Position numbers and translations under genes: made by a program. Under the pieces are notes generated by a model. The model was not told where the DNA came from. It saw nothing but the letters and a program-made list of their open reading frames with translations, and searched no databases. A stretch of 64,000 bases of DNA from Lysobacter stagni (GTDB lineage Bacteria; Pseudomonadota; Gammaproteobacteria; Xanthomonadales; Xanthomonadaceae): positions 3,232,001 to 3,296,000 of the forward strand of contig NZ_JASGBI010000001.1 in the NCBI RefSeq assembly GCF_030053425.1. Direction: 5' to 3'. Below, in pieces: positions 8,075 to 16,585 of the stretch (its first letter is position 1; each line of letters starts with the position of its first letter).

Positions 8075-9202
8075 TCACCGCGGCGCCACGTAGCCGCCCT
8101 GCACGCCACGGGGCGAGAGCATCAGCTGCCACAGTTGCGAATGCCGACTGCGGAACGTGGCCATCGAGGCCGACAGGTAGAAGCGCCACATGCGGCGGAA
8201 GCGCTCGTCGTAGCGCGTGTCGAGCGTCGGCCAGGCATGCTCGACGTTGTCGCGCCAGGCCTTGAGCGTCTTCTCGTAGTCGGCACCGAAGTTGTGCCAG
8301 TCCTCCAGCACGAACAGGCCTTCAGTGGCCGCGGCGATCTGCGCCGCGGAGGGCAGCATCGAGTTGGGGAAGATGTACTTGCCGATCCACGGGTCGGTGT
8401 AGGTCACCGAGCGGTTGGTGCCGATGGTGTGCAACAGGAACAGGCCATCGTCGTCCAGACAGCGTTGCGCGACTTCGAAATAGGTGCGGTAGTTCTTCAC
8501 GCCGACGTGCTCGAACATGCCCAGCGAGAACGCACGGTCGAAGCGTTCGTCCAGCTCGCGATAGTCCTGCAGACGGATCTCGATCGGCAGTCCGCTGCAC
8601 AGTTCGCGCGCGTAGGCCGCCTGCTCGCGCGAGACGGTCACGCCCACGCCGCTGACACCGTAGCGCTCGGCGGCGAACTTCAGCGCCTCGCCCCAGCCGC
8701 AGCCGATGTCGAGCACGCGCATGCCCGGGCGCAGACCGAGCTTGCGACAGACCAGGTCCAGCTTGGCTTCCTGCGCGGCGTCGAGATCGTGCAATGGCGC
8801 ACCATCGCGGTCGCGCCAGTAGGCGCAGCTGTAGACCATTCGGCGGCCGAGCATGGCCTGGTACAGATCGTTGCCGAGGTCGTAGTGGCGCTCGCCGACC
8901 TGGAAGCTGCGGCGGCGGCTCTGCAGATTGGTCAAACGCGCGCGGACCGCGTCCAGCGCCACGCCCCAACCGCGGACCTTCTCATCGAGGCCGGCGATCA
9001 GCAGGTGCGTGAGCAGGCCATCGAGCGAGGCGGTATTCCACCAGCCTTCCATGTACGACTCGCCCAGCCCCAGCGAGCCCTTCGCCAGCACGCGCGCGTG
9101 GAACCGCTCGTCATCCACGCGCAGGTCCCAGGGGCGGCTTCCGTCCAGACGGACGTCGGCCAACGACAACAGTTTCTCGACCCGATTACGCAATGAGGAC
9201 AT
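8075..9202 (-). CDS. cfa: Cyclopropane-fatty-acyl-phospholipid synthase-type methyltransferase
   Basis: SAM-dependent enzyme of the CFA family (375 residues, close to E. coli Cfa at 382) that methylenates double bonds of membrane phospholipid acyl chains. It has the N-terminal LGESYMEGWW region and HYDLGNDLY/MVYSCAYW before the Rossmann domain. The SAM-binding motif is VLDIGCGWG and the active-site region FSLGMFEHVG (Glu). FYLSASMATFRSRHSQLWQ closes the C terminus, as in the family. It is transcribed alone on the minus strand. Homologues act on related lipids, so the exact product is inferred. Confidence 0.92.
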   Translation of the reverse strand: MSSLRNRVEKLLSLADVRLDGSRPWDLRVDDERFHARVLAKGSLGLGESYMEGWWNTASLDGLLTHLLIAGLDEKVRGWGVALDAVRARLTNLQSRRRSFQVGERHYDLGNDLYQAMLGRRMVYSCAYWRDRDGAPLHDLDAAQEAKLDLVCRKLGLRPGMRVLDIGCGWGEALKFAAERYGVSGVGVTVSREQAAYARELCSGLPIEIRLQDYRELDERFDRAFSLGMFEHVGVKNYRTYFEVAQRCLDDDGLFLLHTIGTNRSVTYTDPWIGKYIFPNSMLPSAAQIAAATEGLFVLEDWHNFGADYEKTLKAWRDNVEHAWPTLDTRYDERFRRMWRFYLSASMATFRSRHSQLWQLMLSPRGVQGGYVAPR

Positions 9203-9251
9203 GATGGCCCCGGCGGTCTGGACGGTGCCCGGTCAGCGGGCAGAAACGATG

Positions 9252-10121
9252 CTAGCGCGGGGCGGGCTCCGATGCAGCTGCCGGCGGGGCCGACGGCACG
9301 GCAAACAGTGTTCTGAATTCCGGCGCGATGTACGGCAGCAACACCTCGACGGGTACTTCCACCGTCTGCGTGCCATCCGAATAGGGCCCCACCTGGTACG
9401 GCGCGAACACGAAGCGCAGCCCGGACAGGCGGCCGTCCGGCGCCTGCATCGGTTCGAACAGGGCGAAGTCGCCCGGCTCGGGCTGCGTGCCGTCGTCGAT
9501 CATGCGCGAGGCGTTCTTCACCACCTCGGCGCGCTCTTCCGGCGGCAGGTCGTCGGCGTCCACGCGCTGCGACAGCGCCGCGTGCAGTTGTTCGCGCACG
9601 TAATCGGAGATGGCGGTCCAGCCGGCCGGAGTGTTGATCAGCTCGCCGGCGGTCAGCAGGCGGTTCTGTTTCGGCAGCCAGACGAAACGCGCGATCAGCG
9701 GCGCACCGTGCGCCCCACCGGTATAGCTGCTGCCGTCGGCGGCCACGGCCACGATGTCCGGCGTCTCCATCAGGCCGGTGAAACTGAGCGAAAGGTCGTA
9801 CGGCGCGCTGGTCGCACCGCCCGGCGTGCTGCGCGCCTTGGCCGCCTCCATCAGGTCGGCGCGGGCGGCGTCGGCGTACTTCCTCAGTTCCGCCGCCAGC
9901 CCGGGGTAACGCTCCGACGGCACCTGGTAGCTGATGCCGATGACGTAGTCCGAGGTGGACTCGGACACATCCTCCAGGCGCGCGGACGCAGCCGCGCCTT
10001 CGCCCGGCGCGGGAGCGGTGGCGGAAGTCGCGGGTGCGGTGGGAGCGACGGCGGGTTCGGCTTCGCGCTTGCAGGCCACCAGTGCCGCCGCCATCGCGAG
10101 CAGCAGGAGCAGTCGCATCAT
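9252..10121 (-). CDS. Lipoprotein with DUF4163/DUF3298 (RsiV-like) domains
   Basis: A 289-residue predicted outer-membrane or periplasmic lipoprotein: hydrophobic leader followed by the lipobox LVAC, then an Ala/Pro-rich linker. The body has the DUF3298-type layout: a beta-rich domain with SSYTGGAHGA and LTAGELI, and a C-terminal stretch about a computed response (FALFEPMQAPDG, LRFVFAPYQVGPYSDG). RsiV-type extracellular domains bind lysozyme in Bacillus, but here there is no anti-sigma region, so only the fold is claimed. The start is the first of two tandem ATGs, six bases after AAAGGA (10128-10133). The bases up to rluF contain nothing I can name. Confidence 0.82.
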   Translation of the reverse strand: MMRLLLLLAMAAALVACKREAEPAVAPTAPATSATAPAPGEGAAASARLEDVSESTSDYVIGISYQVPSERYPGLAAELRKYADAARADLMEAAKARSTPGGATSAPYDLSLSFTGLMETPDIVAVAADGSSYTGGAHGAPLIARFVWLPKQNRLLTAGELINTPAGWTAISDYVREQLHAALSQRVDADDLPPEERAEVVKNASRMIDDGTQPEPGDFALFEPMQAPDGRLSGLRFVFAPYQVGPYSDGTQTVEVPVEVLLPYIAPEFRTLFAVPSAPPAAASEPAPR

Positions 10122-10203
10122 GGGCAGTCCTTTGTCATGCAACGAAGGTTAGCGGCGCGCGCGTGATGCCCGAATCACAGCGTTTTCACTACCGCTGCGC
10201 TGC

Positions 10204-10962
10204 TCACCAGTGGTCGCGCTGGGGCAGCAGGCCCTGCAGTTCGGCGTCGGTGAGGTTGCGCCATTGGCCGGGTTTCAGGTGTCCCAGCTTGACGTTGCCG
10301 ATGCGCACGCGCAGCAGCTGCTTCACGCGGAAGCCGAAGTGCGCCGCCATCAGGCGGATCTGCCGGTTCAGGCCCTGCACCAGCACGACCCGGAAGCCGA
10401 ACTTGCCCAGCCGGCCGGTCTTGCACGGCAGCGTCGTCTGCCCGTGCACCGGCACGCCGCGGGCCATGCCGCGCAGGAATTCGTCGGTGACCGCGTGGTT
10501 CACCGCCACCAGGTATTCCTTCTCGAGCTTGTTCTCGGCGCGCAGGATCTCGTTGACGATGTCGCCGTTGCTGGTCAGCAGGATCAGCCCTTCAGAGTCC
10601 TTGTCCAGCCGCCCCACCGGGAAGATGCGGCGATCGTGGCCGACGAAGTCGACGATGTTGCCCTTCACGGTCGACTCGGTCGTGCAGGTGATCCCCACCG
10701 GCTTGTTGAGCGCGATGTAGACGTGCTGGCGCTTGCCCTTGGCCGCGGTGCGCACCTTCAGCGGCTGGCCGTCGACCAGGACTTCGTCGCCCTCGCCCAC
10801 CTCGGCGCCGACGCGGGCGCGCACGCCGCCGACGGTGACCCGCCCTTCGGCGATGAGGCGGTCGGCCTCGCGCCGGGAGCAGTAGCCGGTGTCGCTGATG
10901 TGTTTGTTCAGGCGCATGCGGGCCGGCGCCTCGGGCGCCGCGGTCGGGGGACGGGCGCGCAT
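10204..10962 (-). CDS. rluF: 23S rRNA pseudouridine synthase, RluF-like
   Basis: RsuA-family pseudouridine synthase (252 residues with the chosen start). It has an N-terminal S4 RNA-binding domain (RLNKHISDTGYCSRREAD) and the catalytic core. LNKPVGITCTTE precedes the catalytic Asp in GRLDKDSEGLILLT, and the closing KQLLRVRIGNVKLG is shared with RluF/RluB. The LNKPVGI-TTE wording and the overall order fit RluF, which modifies U2604 of 23S rRNA in E. coli. RsuA/RluE cannot be excluded. The exact start is uncertain: an ATG at 10917 would begin directly at the S4 domain. Confidence 0.88.
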   Translation of the reverse strand: MRARPPTAAPEAPARMRLNKHISDTGYCSRREADRLIAEGRVTVGGVRARVGAEVGEGDEVLVDGQPLKVRTAAKGKRQHVYIALNKPVGITCTTESTVKGNIVDFVGHDRRIFPVGRLDKDSEGLILLTSNGDIVNEILRAENKLEKEYLVAVNHAVTDEFLRGMARGVPVHGQTTLPCKTGRLGKFGFRVVLVQGLNRQIRLMAAHFGFRVKQLLRVRIGNVKLGHLKPGQWRNLTDAELQGLLPQRDHW

Positions 10963-11081
10963 GCTGTCATACCTGCGCGCCGCGCGCAGCATCGGTGGAC
11001 CCCAAGGCCGGAAGCGGCGCCCCGCGCGACCTGTCGTCGGCGCCTGCCGCGACGGATCGCCGCCTCCGGGTCCTGGTCGGC

Positions 11082-11360
11082 CTAGCCGAGCTGCTGGTTG
11101 TATTCGGGGTGACGCTCCACCCAACCGGCGGCGTAGGCGCATTTCGGACGCACGTGCCAGCCCTGCGCCTTCGCGTACTCGAAGGCGGCCCGGACCAGTT
11201 CGCCGGCGATGCCGCGCCCGCCGATGGCGTCCGGCACGCCGGTATGGACGATGACCATCTGATCGCCCTCGCGGTGGTACTCCAGTACCGCGACCTCGCC
11301 GTCCACCTGGGTCGTGAAAACTCCCGTTACCGGGTCGTGCTGGATGGTGTGCGAGGTCAT
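11082..11360 (-). CDS. Small GNAT-like N-acetyltransferase (COG2388 type)
   Basis: A 92-residue single-domain protein of the short GNAT-like family (YidJ/COG2388). It has an antiparallel sheet ending in LEYHREGDQMVIVHTGVP, then the acetyl-CoA loop GGRGIAGELVRAAFEYAKAQGW and the conserved tail KCAYAAGWVERHPEY. The substrate is unknown; related proteins are annotated only as predicted acetyltransferases. It starts at the ATG giving MTSHTI, 35 bases after the H1-like gene on the same strand. Extension further upstream would read through that gene's downstream sequence. Confidence 0.85.
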   Translation of the reverse strand: MTSHTIQHDPVTGVFTTQVDGEVAVLEYHREGDQMVIVHTGVPDAIGGRGIAGELVRAAFEYAKAQGWHVRPKCAYAAGWVERHPEYNQQLG

Positions 11361-11395
11361 GCGCGTGCCGGATGGGGAGGGATCGTCATGATGGC

Positions 11396-12121
11396 TCAAC
11401 GGGCGTCCCGCTTGCCCTGGTTGCGCCGGTCCTGGCTGCCCATGTGGCCCTGGATGGCCTGCATGCGCGTCTCGGCGGCATGGAGCTCGTTGGCCTTGGA
11501 CGAAGCGCTGTCGGACTGGAAGCCCGGCTTGGGCACGTGGGCGTGCTCGGTATCGAACTGCTGCCATGCGTGAGGCTGGTGGTCGCGCTCGTGCTTGGCG
11601 GCGAGCAGTTCGTGGGTATTGGCCAGGGCCTGCTCCGGGGTGATCCGGGGCCTGGCGGCGCGGACGCGTTTGCGCGGAGCGGCGGTCTTGCGTGCCGTCG
11701 TCTTGCTGGGGGGTTTGCGAGCGGGCGCAGCGGCCTTCTTCGCCGTGGACTTGCGCACGGTCTTCCGGGCGGCCTTCTTCGGCGCAGCCTTGCGGGCGGC
11801 AGTCTTCGCCGGCGCCTTGCGGACGGCCTTCTTCGTCGCTGTCTTCTTCGCCGCCGCCTTCTTCGCCGCGGTCTTTCGGGCAGGCGTCTTGCGAACGACC
11901 TTCTTCGCCGCCTTCTTTGCGGCAGCCGTCTTGCGGACGGACTTCTTCGTCGCCTTCTTCGCGGCGGCCGCCTTGCGGGCGGTGGTACCGGTGGTCTTCT
12001 TCGCGACCTTCTTCGCCGCCTTCTTCGTCGCCTTCTTCGCGGTTCCGGCCGCCTTGCGGGCGGTGGCCTTCTTCGCGGGGCGCTTGCGGGTGGTGGTCTT
12101 GCCGGCCTTCCTCATCGCCAT
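11396..12121 (-). CDS. Histone H1-like Lys/Ala-rich DNA-binding protein
   Basis: 241 residues. The first two thirds (to about residue 165) are low-complexity Lys-Ala-Thr-Arg repeats of the AKKA/RKTA type, like the C-terminal domain of eukaryotic H1 and bacterial H1-like proteins. The remainder is a non-repetitive acidic/polar tail (PRITPEQALANTHELLAAKHERD and HMGSQDRRNQGKRDAR in sequence). It is expected to be a nucleoid-associated polycation that binds DNA or RNA without sequence specificity. The start is the ATG seven bases after AGGAG. The antisense strand carries long Leu/Ala/Gly-rich open frames that are artefacts of the repeats. Repeat length is likely to vary between strains. Confidence 0.85.
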   Translation of the reverse strand: MAMRKAGKTTTRKRPAKKATARKAAGTAKKATKKAAKKVAKKTTGTTARKAAAAKKATKKSVRKTAAAKKAAKKVVRKTPARKTAAKKAAAKKTATKKAVRKAPAKTAARKAAPKKAARKTVRKSTAKKAAAPARKPPSKTTARKTAAPRKRVRAARPRITPEQALANTHELLAAKHERDHQPHAWQQFDTEHAHVPKPGFQSDSASSKANELHAAETRMQAIQGHMGSQDRRNQGKRDAR

Positions 12122-12152
12122 GCCTGGACTCCTGGGCACTGTCGGGAATTCC

Positions 12153-12180
12153 GGCATATCACGCGCGACATTCATGCCAA
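12153..12180 (-). promoter_or_regulatory. Possible sigma-70 promoter of the H1-like gene
   Basis: On the minus strand TTGGCA (12180-12175), a 16-base spacer and TATGCC (12158-12153) lie about 30 bases before the start codon. The -35 match is good and the -10 is weak, so this is a proposal only. Confidence 0.35.
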
Positions 12181-12332
12181 GTGATCGCGACCCACAGCGT
12201 CAGTCGATGCGAACCCATCACGGCCATCACTGACCCGACGCGTCACCCCGCCGCACGCAAACCCGCATACGGACGAATGGCACGGAATCTGCGTGATCCA
12301 TTACCGGAATTCACGCTCCGGAGAACATCCCC

Positions 12333-12518
12333 ATGACCGTGCATCACCTCACCTTCGACCACCTGAGCGACGACGCACTGATGTCGCGCCTGTTCGATCT
12401 GGCCCAGGCGGGCCGCCAGGACTCGGTCGAGACGGCGCAGATCGACGCCGAGGTTTACAACCGCCTGCTCCTGGCCTACGGCGAAGCTGGCTCCGACGCG
12501 GGCCTCCGCGCCGCCTGA
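12333..12518 (+). CDS. Small hypothetical protein
   Basis: A 61-residue soluble protein that I do not recognise, starting MTVHHLTFDHLSDD and predicted to be mainly helical (two helices around LSDDALMSRLFDLAQ and TAQIDAEVYNRLLLAYGE). A GGAGA ribosome-binding site is seven to eight bases upstream of the ATG. It is divergent from the H1-like gene and convergent with the rhomboid gene, with its own upstream region of about 200 bases. Third-position GC is high, supporting real coding. Confidence 0.65.
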   Translation: MTVHHLTFDHLSDDALMSRLFDLAQAGRQDSVETAQIDAEVYNRLLLAYGEAGSDAGLRAA

Positions 12519-12535
12519 TCCACGCCGCATCGCGA

Positions 12536-12552
12536 ATCCGGCCCGGCCGGAT
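12536..12552. terminator. Hairpin between convergent genes
   Basis: A perfect inverted repeat ATCCGGCC-C-GGCCGGAT lies in the 43 bases between the ends of the small hypothetical gene and the rhomboid gene. It has no T-tract on either side, so a bidirectional terminator role is only likely, not shown. Confidence 0.4.
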
Positions 12553-12561
12553 CGCCGGCGG

Positions 12562-13164
12562 TCAGCGGAAGGATGGGCTCATCAGCCGGTCCAGGAACAA
12601 CGGGCCGATGCGCGGGTCCATCAGCAGCATGAACAGCACGCCGTAGATCGCGCCCGACAGGTGCGCGCTGTGGTTGATGTTGTCGCCGCCACGGCGGTCC
12701 ATCCAGAACGAATAGCCCACGTACGCCACTGCGTACAGAAACGCCGGCACCGGCACCGGTACGTAGATCATCGCCCAGGGCTGCAGCAGGATGAAGGCGA
12801 ACAACACCGCCGACACCGCGCCCGACGCGCCCAGGCTGCGGTAATGCGGATCGTGCCGGTGGCGTAGATAGCTCGGCAGGATCGCGATGACTATCGCCGA
12901 CAGATAGAACAGCAGGAATCCCAGCGGCCCCATCAGCTGCGACACCACGTTCTCGATCGCACGACCGAAGAAGAACAGCGTGAGCATGTTGAACAGCAGG
13001 TGCGACCAGTCCGCGTGGATGAAACCGTGCGTGATCAGGCGGTCGTACTGGTGTTTGCGGTCGATCGCCGGCGGCCACAGGATCAACCGCTCCAGCAGCC
13101 GCGGCCGGTCGAAAGCCAGCCACGACACCACGACGGTCACGGCGATCAGGATGAAGGTCAGCAT
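12562..13164 (-). CDS. Rhomboid-family intramembrane serine protease
   Basis: A 200-residue protein with about six membrane helices. The rhomboid catalytic dyad is visible as the Ser in GASGAVS (about residue 114) and the His in NHSAHLSGA (about 166-169), with the oxyanion/structural HGFIHADWSHLLFNM motif at about 46-60. Such enzymes cut single-pass membrane proteins within the bilayer; the substrate is unknown. It lies 17 bases downstream of the POT transporter gene on the same strand and is probably co-transcribed with it. Confidence 0.9.
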   Translation of the reverse strand: MLTFILIAVTVVVSWLAFDRPRLLERLILWPPAIDRKHQYDRLITHGFIHADWSHLLFNMLTLFFFGRAIENVVSQLMGPLGFLLFYLSAIVIAILPSYLRHRHDPHYRSLGASGAVSAVLFAFILLQPWAMIYVPVPVPAFLYAVAYVGYSFWMDRRGGDNINHSAHLSGAIYGVLFMLLMDPRIGPLFLDRLMSPSFR

Positions 13165-13181
13165 CGGTCGGGATTCCGGAC

Positions 13182-14813
13182 TCAGGCGGTGCGGTAGTTG
13201 TCCTGCATCGGGTATGTCCGCGCGTACAGCGCGAACGCAGCCGCGGCGAGGAACGCGAAGCCGGCGAAGAAGAACATCAGGAAGGCGTTCTCGCTCAGGC
13301 CCGTGGCGCCGATGTGCGACATCACCGTTTCGTTACGCACGCCCGCGTTGGTCAGCAGCACCCACAGGCTGCCGAACGTGCTGGCCAGGTACCAGAACGC
13401 CATGATGACGCCCTTCATCGCCTGCGGCGCCTGGCTGTAGGCGAATTCCAGCGCGGTGGCCGACACCAGCACCTCACCGAACGTGAGCAGCGCATACGGC
13501 AGGATCTGCCACGCCAGCGAGACCGGATCGCCACCGTCGATCCACAACTGCAGGATGCCGGCGAAGATCCAGGCCGCGCCCGAGAACGCGATGCCCGCAC
13601 CCATGCGGCGCAGCGGCGTGGGATTGAAGCCCAGATGGCGAAGCGCCGGGTACAACACCAGATTGTTGAACGGGATCAGCAGCATCACCAGCGCGGGATT
13701 GAGCGCCTGCATCTGCGCGGCGTCGCGCACCAGCCAGCTCGGCCACCACCACGCATCGTGCGGCATGGCCATCGCATTGCCCTGCAGCACCCAGGTCGAC
13801 GCTTTCTGGTCGAACAACGACCAGAACGGCGTGGTCAGTGCGAACACGATCAGGATACGCAGCACCGCGCGCACGCCGTCGACGGCCGCATCCGGGTGCA
13901 CGCCGCGGGCGCGCTCCAGTTGCAGCGAAGCGCCCATGCCGCCGAAGGCGATCACCGCGCCCAGCGCAAGGCAGGCCGAGATGACGAAGCCGAACGATTC
14001 GGGCCACCACGACAGCCCCACCGTCGCGTGCACCGCCCAGCCCAGCAGCAGGCCGGCGGCCAGCGCGAAGCCGCCCACCGCCACCGCGAAACCCGGACGT
14101 CCCTGCCCCGGCGCCTGCGCCAGCAGCGCGGTGCGCGCCACGTGCAGGAAGGAATCCGGATCGGATTTCGCCGGCGGCACGTTGATGTACTGCTTGCGGC
14201 CCAGCCAGAAGATGAAGGTCGCCACGAACATCAGCGCGCCCGGGATGCCGAACGCCACCGCCGGCCCGTACTCGCGCAGGAAGATGGGCATCAGCAGCGA
14301 AGCGAAGAAGCTGCCGAAGTTGATGATCCAGTAGAAGGCGTCGAACACCTTGCGCGCCAGATGCTTGTTGGTCTGGTCGAACTGGTCGCCGACGAAGGAC
14401 ACCACCAGTGGCTTGATGCCGCCCGAGCCCAGCGCGATCAGGAACAGGCCCGTGTAGAACCCGGTGCGGTGGTTCTCGAACATCGCCAGGCACGCATGGC
14501 CGGCGCAGTAGATCAGCGAGAACCACAGGACGGTCCTGTACTTGCCGAAGAACCGGTCCGAGAGCCAGCCGCCCAGCAGCGGGAAGAAGTACACGCCGAT
14601 GACGAAGGTGTGGAACACCTCCTTCGCCATGCCCGCGCGTTCGGCTTCCGGCAGGTAGGCCAGCATCGCGCTGCTGGCCAGGAACTGCACCAGGATGTTG
14701 CGCATCCCGTAGAAGCTGAAGCGCTCGCAGCCCTCGTTGCCGATGATGTAGGGAATCTGGCGCGGGAGCTTTGCGGCGCCCTGTGCCGTGGCCGCGCTTG
14801 CGGAAATCGTCAT
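13182..14813 (-). CDS. POT/PTR-family proton-dependent peptide transporter
   Basis: A 543-residue inner-membrane MFS transporter with 12 or more helices. The N-terminal POT signature GNEGCERFSFYG corresponds to the ExxERFxYYG proton-coupling motif. The PTR2 signature region (LIALGSGGIKPLVVSFVGDQF) follows near residue 125-150, and the second-half motif FWSLFDQKASTWVLQGN is present. It takes up di-/tripeptides driven by the proton gradient. The ATG giving MTISAS is chosen; the frame extends upstream through a terminator hairpin, so the longer form is rejected. Confidence 0.9.
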   Translation of the reverse strand: MTISASAATAQGAAKLPRQIPYIIGNEGCERFSFYGMRNILVQFLASSAMLAYLPEAERAGMAKEVFHTFVIGVYFFPLLGGWLSDRFFGKYRTVLWFSLIYCAGHACLAMFENHRTGFYTGLFLIALGSGGIKPLVVSFVGDQFDQTNKHLARKVFDAFYWIINFGSFFASLLMPIFLREYGPAVAFGIPGALMFVATFIFWLGRKQYINVPPAKSDPDSFLHVARTALLAQAPGQGRPGFAVAVGGFALAAGLLLGWAVHATVGLSWWPESFGFVISACLALGAVIAFGGMGASLQLERARGVHPDAAVDGVRAVLRILIVFALTTPFWSLFDQKASTWVLQGNAMAMPHDAWWWPSWLVRDAAQMQALNPALVMLLIPFNNLVLYPALRHLGFNPTPLRRMGAGIAFSGAAWIFAGILQLWIDGGDPVSLAWQILPYALLTFGEVLVSATALEFAYSQAPQAMKGVIMAFWYLASTFGSLWVLLTNAGVRNETVMSHIGATGLSENAFLMFFFAGFAFLAAAAFALYARTYPMQDNYRTA

Positions 14814-14864
14814 CCGGTTCTGCCTGTGCTGGGGTCGCCGGCGAATCCGTTCGCGGGACGGGAC

Positions 14865-14893
14865 AAAAAAACCGGCGGAGACACGCTCCGCCG
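14865..14893 (-). terminator. Rho-independent terminator after the lipoprotein gene
   Basis: On the minus strand an 8-bp perfect stem (CGGCGGAG with CTCCGCCG, 5-base loop, 14873-14893) is followed by seven T's (14871-14865). It sits 100 bases after the lipoprotein stop and about 50 bases before the POT start, separating the two transcription units. Confidence 0.85.
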
Positions 14894-14993
14894 CACCCCC
14901 GAGAGTACCAAGGGGCACGTGGCAAGCGAAGTCTTGATTCCCGTGGGCAGGGACGAGCGGCGGCGGCGCGGGTGTCGCGCCGCCGCGGCGGAC

Positions 14994-15803
14994 TTACTGA
15001 ACGGCGGCGTCCGTGGCGAGGTCCGCGGCAGCGTCCTGGTCGAGGGCGGCGGCGGTGTCGTCCGCCGGCTGAGCGCCTTCGGCCAGCACGTCGAGCTCGT
15101 AACGGAAGTTCTGCATCATCTGGCGCGGACCGTCGCGCCAGGCGGCGGAGATGGCGAGCTGGTGCTTGCCCGGCGGCAGCGGCTTGAGCATCAGCCAGTA
15201 ACCGTCGGTGGTCGCCGAAAACACTTCGTCCGACATCGCGAAGCAGCCGCCGGCGGCGACGCGCATGCGTTCCAGCTTGCCGATGGGACGCCCGTCCAGC
15301 AGCACCAGCCCCGTGCCGACGTTGTCGGCCAAGCGAGCGGCGGCGGCCCGCTTCTCGTCGCAGGAAACCGTGTCGCCGCCCTGCCCCATCACCCAGTTGA
15401 TCAACGGTACGAACAGGTGCTTGTCGGCCGGAACCGTGCAGGTGCGCACCGCATCGAAGCGACCATCGGTGCCGGCCAGGAACCACACCGGACCTTCCTG
15501 GTGCAGCGTGCACAGACTGCCGTCGCGGTCGGCGTACGGCACGCCGGTGTCGGCGCCGAAGCGACCCACCCATTGCCACCAGCGCGCGGTCCACTGCGCC
15601 TGGTTGAGGTCGCCGACGATGCCATCGGACGGAACCCAGCGATCGTCCAGCGTGACCACCGGCGGCGGCGGCGGGGCTTCGCGCTGTCGCGACCAGCCCA
15701 TTTCCTCGCTGATGTCCTTGGCTTCCTTGCAACCGGAAGCGAGCAGCAGGCCCGTCAGGCACGTCGCGGCGAGCGCGGCGCGCCACAGGCGCGGAGGCGT
15801 CAT
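14994..15803 (-). CDS. Predicted lipoprotein of unknown function
   Basis: 269 residues with an N-terminal lipoprotein signal (hydrophobic stretch ending LLASGC) and a charged, Pro-rich linker. The body is unnamed and Trp-rich (ARWWQWVGRF, QEGPVWFLAG) with several Cys (CTLH, RTCTVPADKHLFVPLINW, SCDEK, GGCFAM). The GPVWFLAGT...C-VPADK pattern recurs in uncharacterised exported proteins, but I know no function. The C terminus is acidic and Ala/Asp-rich. The ATG overlaps the GST stop (ATGA), so translation is probably coupled to that gene; a terminator follows. Confidence 0.75.
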   Translation of the reverse strand: MTPPRLWRAALAATCLTGLLLASGCKEAKDISEEMGWSRQREAPPPPPVVTLDDRWVPSDGIVGDLNQAQWTARWWQWVGRFGADTGVPYADRDGSLCTLHQEGPVWFLAGTDGRFDAVRTCTVPADKHLFVPLINWVMGQGGDTVSCDEKRAAAARLADNVGTGLVLLDGRPIGKLERMRVAAGGCFAMSDEVFSATTDGYWLMLKPLPPGKHQLAISAAWRDGPRQMMQNFRYELDVLAEGAQPADDTAAALDQDAAADLATDAAVQ

Positions 15804-16429
15804 GCCCATTCGGTCAGTCCCTCGCGTTCGTACAGGGTGGCGAACGAAGGCCGCGCCTTCATGCGCCGCGCCAGCTCGGCCAGGTGCGGCCACTCGTGCC
15901 CGGGACGCGGCATGTTGCGCGTCCAGCGCATCAGCATGGCCAGATAGAAGTCGGCAGCGCTCAGGCGTTCGCCGAGCAGGTACGGGCCGTTCGCGGCCAG
16001 ATGCGCGTCCAGTCGTTCCCAGGTGCTTTCGATGCGGCGGCGCGCGCCATCCTTCACGGTGTCGGCATGTTCGCCATCGATGTCCTGCGGGTACCACCAC
16101 AGGCGCAGCGGCGACTGCAGCGTGTTGGCCAGGTTGAGCACCCATTGCAGGTACAGCCCGCGCTGCGGATCGCCCTGCGCAGGAGCGAGACCCGCTTCGG
16201 CATGACGGTCGGCCACGTGAAGCACCAGCGCAGCGGCCTCGTACAGCGGTTGCCCATGGTCGACCAGCGTCGGCACCACGCCGTTCGGGTTCAGCCGGAG
16301 GTATTCGGGACTCTTCTGCTGCTTGGCGGCCGTATCGACCAGGCGCAGTTCGTGCGGCACGCCCAGCTCGATCAGCAGCCAATGGACGACCATGCTCGCC
16401 GCGCCCGGCGAGTAATACAGGCTGTACAT
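15800..16429 (-). CDS. Glutathione S-transferase family protein
   Basis: 209 residues with the two-domain GST layout. The thioredoxin-like N-terminal half begins YSLYYSPGAASM and has the cis-Pro in NGVVPTL (about residue 53) and the gamma-glutamyl-binding site LYEAAALVLHVAD (Glu-Ala in place of the usual Glu-Ser). The all-helical C-terminal half contains YLLGERLSAADFYLAM, the conserved N-capping/hydrophobic-staple motif. It is cytosolic; the substrate (detoxification or reductive) is not predictable. First gene of a two-gene unit with the lipoprotein; the divergent neighbour ligD starts 157 bases away. Confidence 0.88.
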   Translation of the reverse strand: MYSLYYSPGAASMVVHWLLIELGVPHELRLVDTAAKQQKSPEYLRLNPNGVVPTLVDHGQPLYEAAALVLHVADRHAEAGLAPAQGDPQRGLYLQWVLNLANTLQSPLRLWWYPQDIDGEHADTVKDGARRRIESTWERLDAHLAANGPYLLGERLSAADFYLAMLMRWTRNMPRPGHEWPHLAELARRMKARPSFATLYEREGLTEWA

Positions 16430-16585
16430 GCGTCATTCCCCTTGAATGAGGCGTCCATCATCGCACGCGCGCGCGATGCCCCGGCAGCCATCGAAGGTCA
16501 TGGTATCGCCACCTCCGTGGCCATTTCGCGTCGCCTCCACCGTGGCCGTCGGAAGGTGGGACGACCACCTCACTCCGGCGAAGCG

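Noticed and set aside
11372..12184. Leu/Gly/Arg-rich open frames antisense to the H1-like gene
   Set aside because: They are the mirror of Lys/Ala repeats (CTTCTTCGCC-type triplets) and not independent genes; the sense frame has a ribosome binding site and a sensible tail.
15884..16585. Long upstream extension of the ligD frame
   Set aside because: It lies antisense to the GST gene and has no homology to LigD; the ATG at 16586 gives the normal N terminus.
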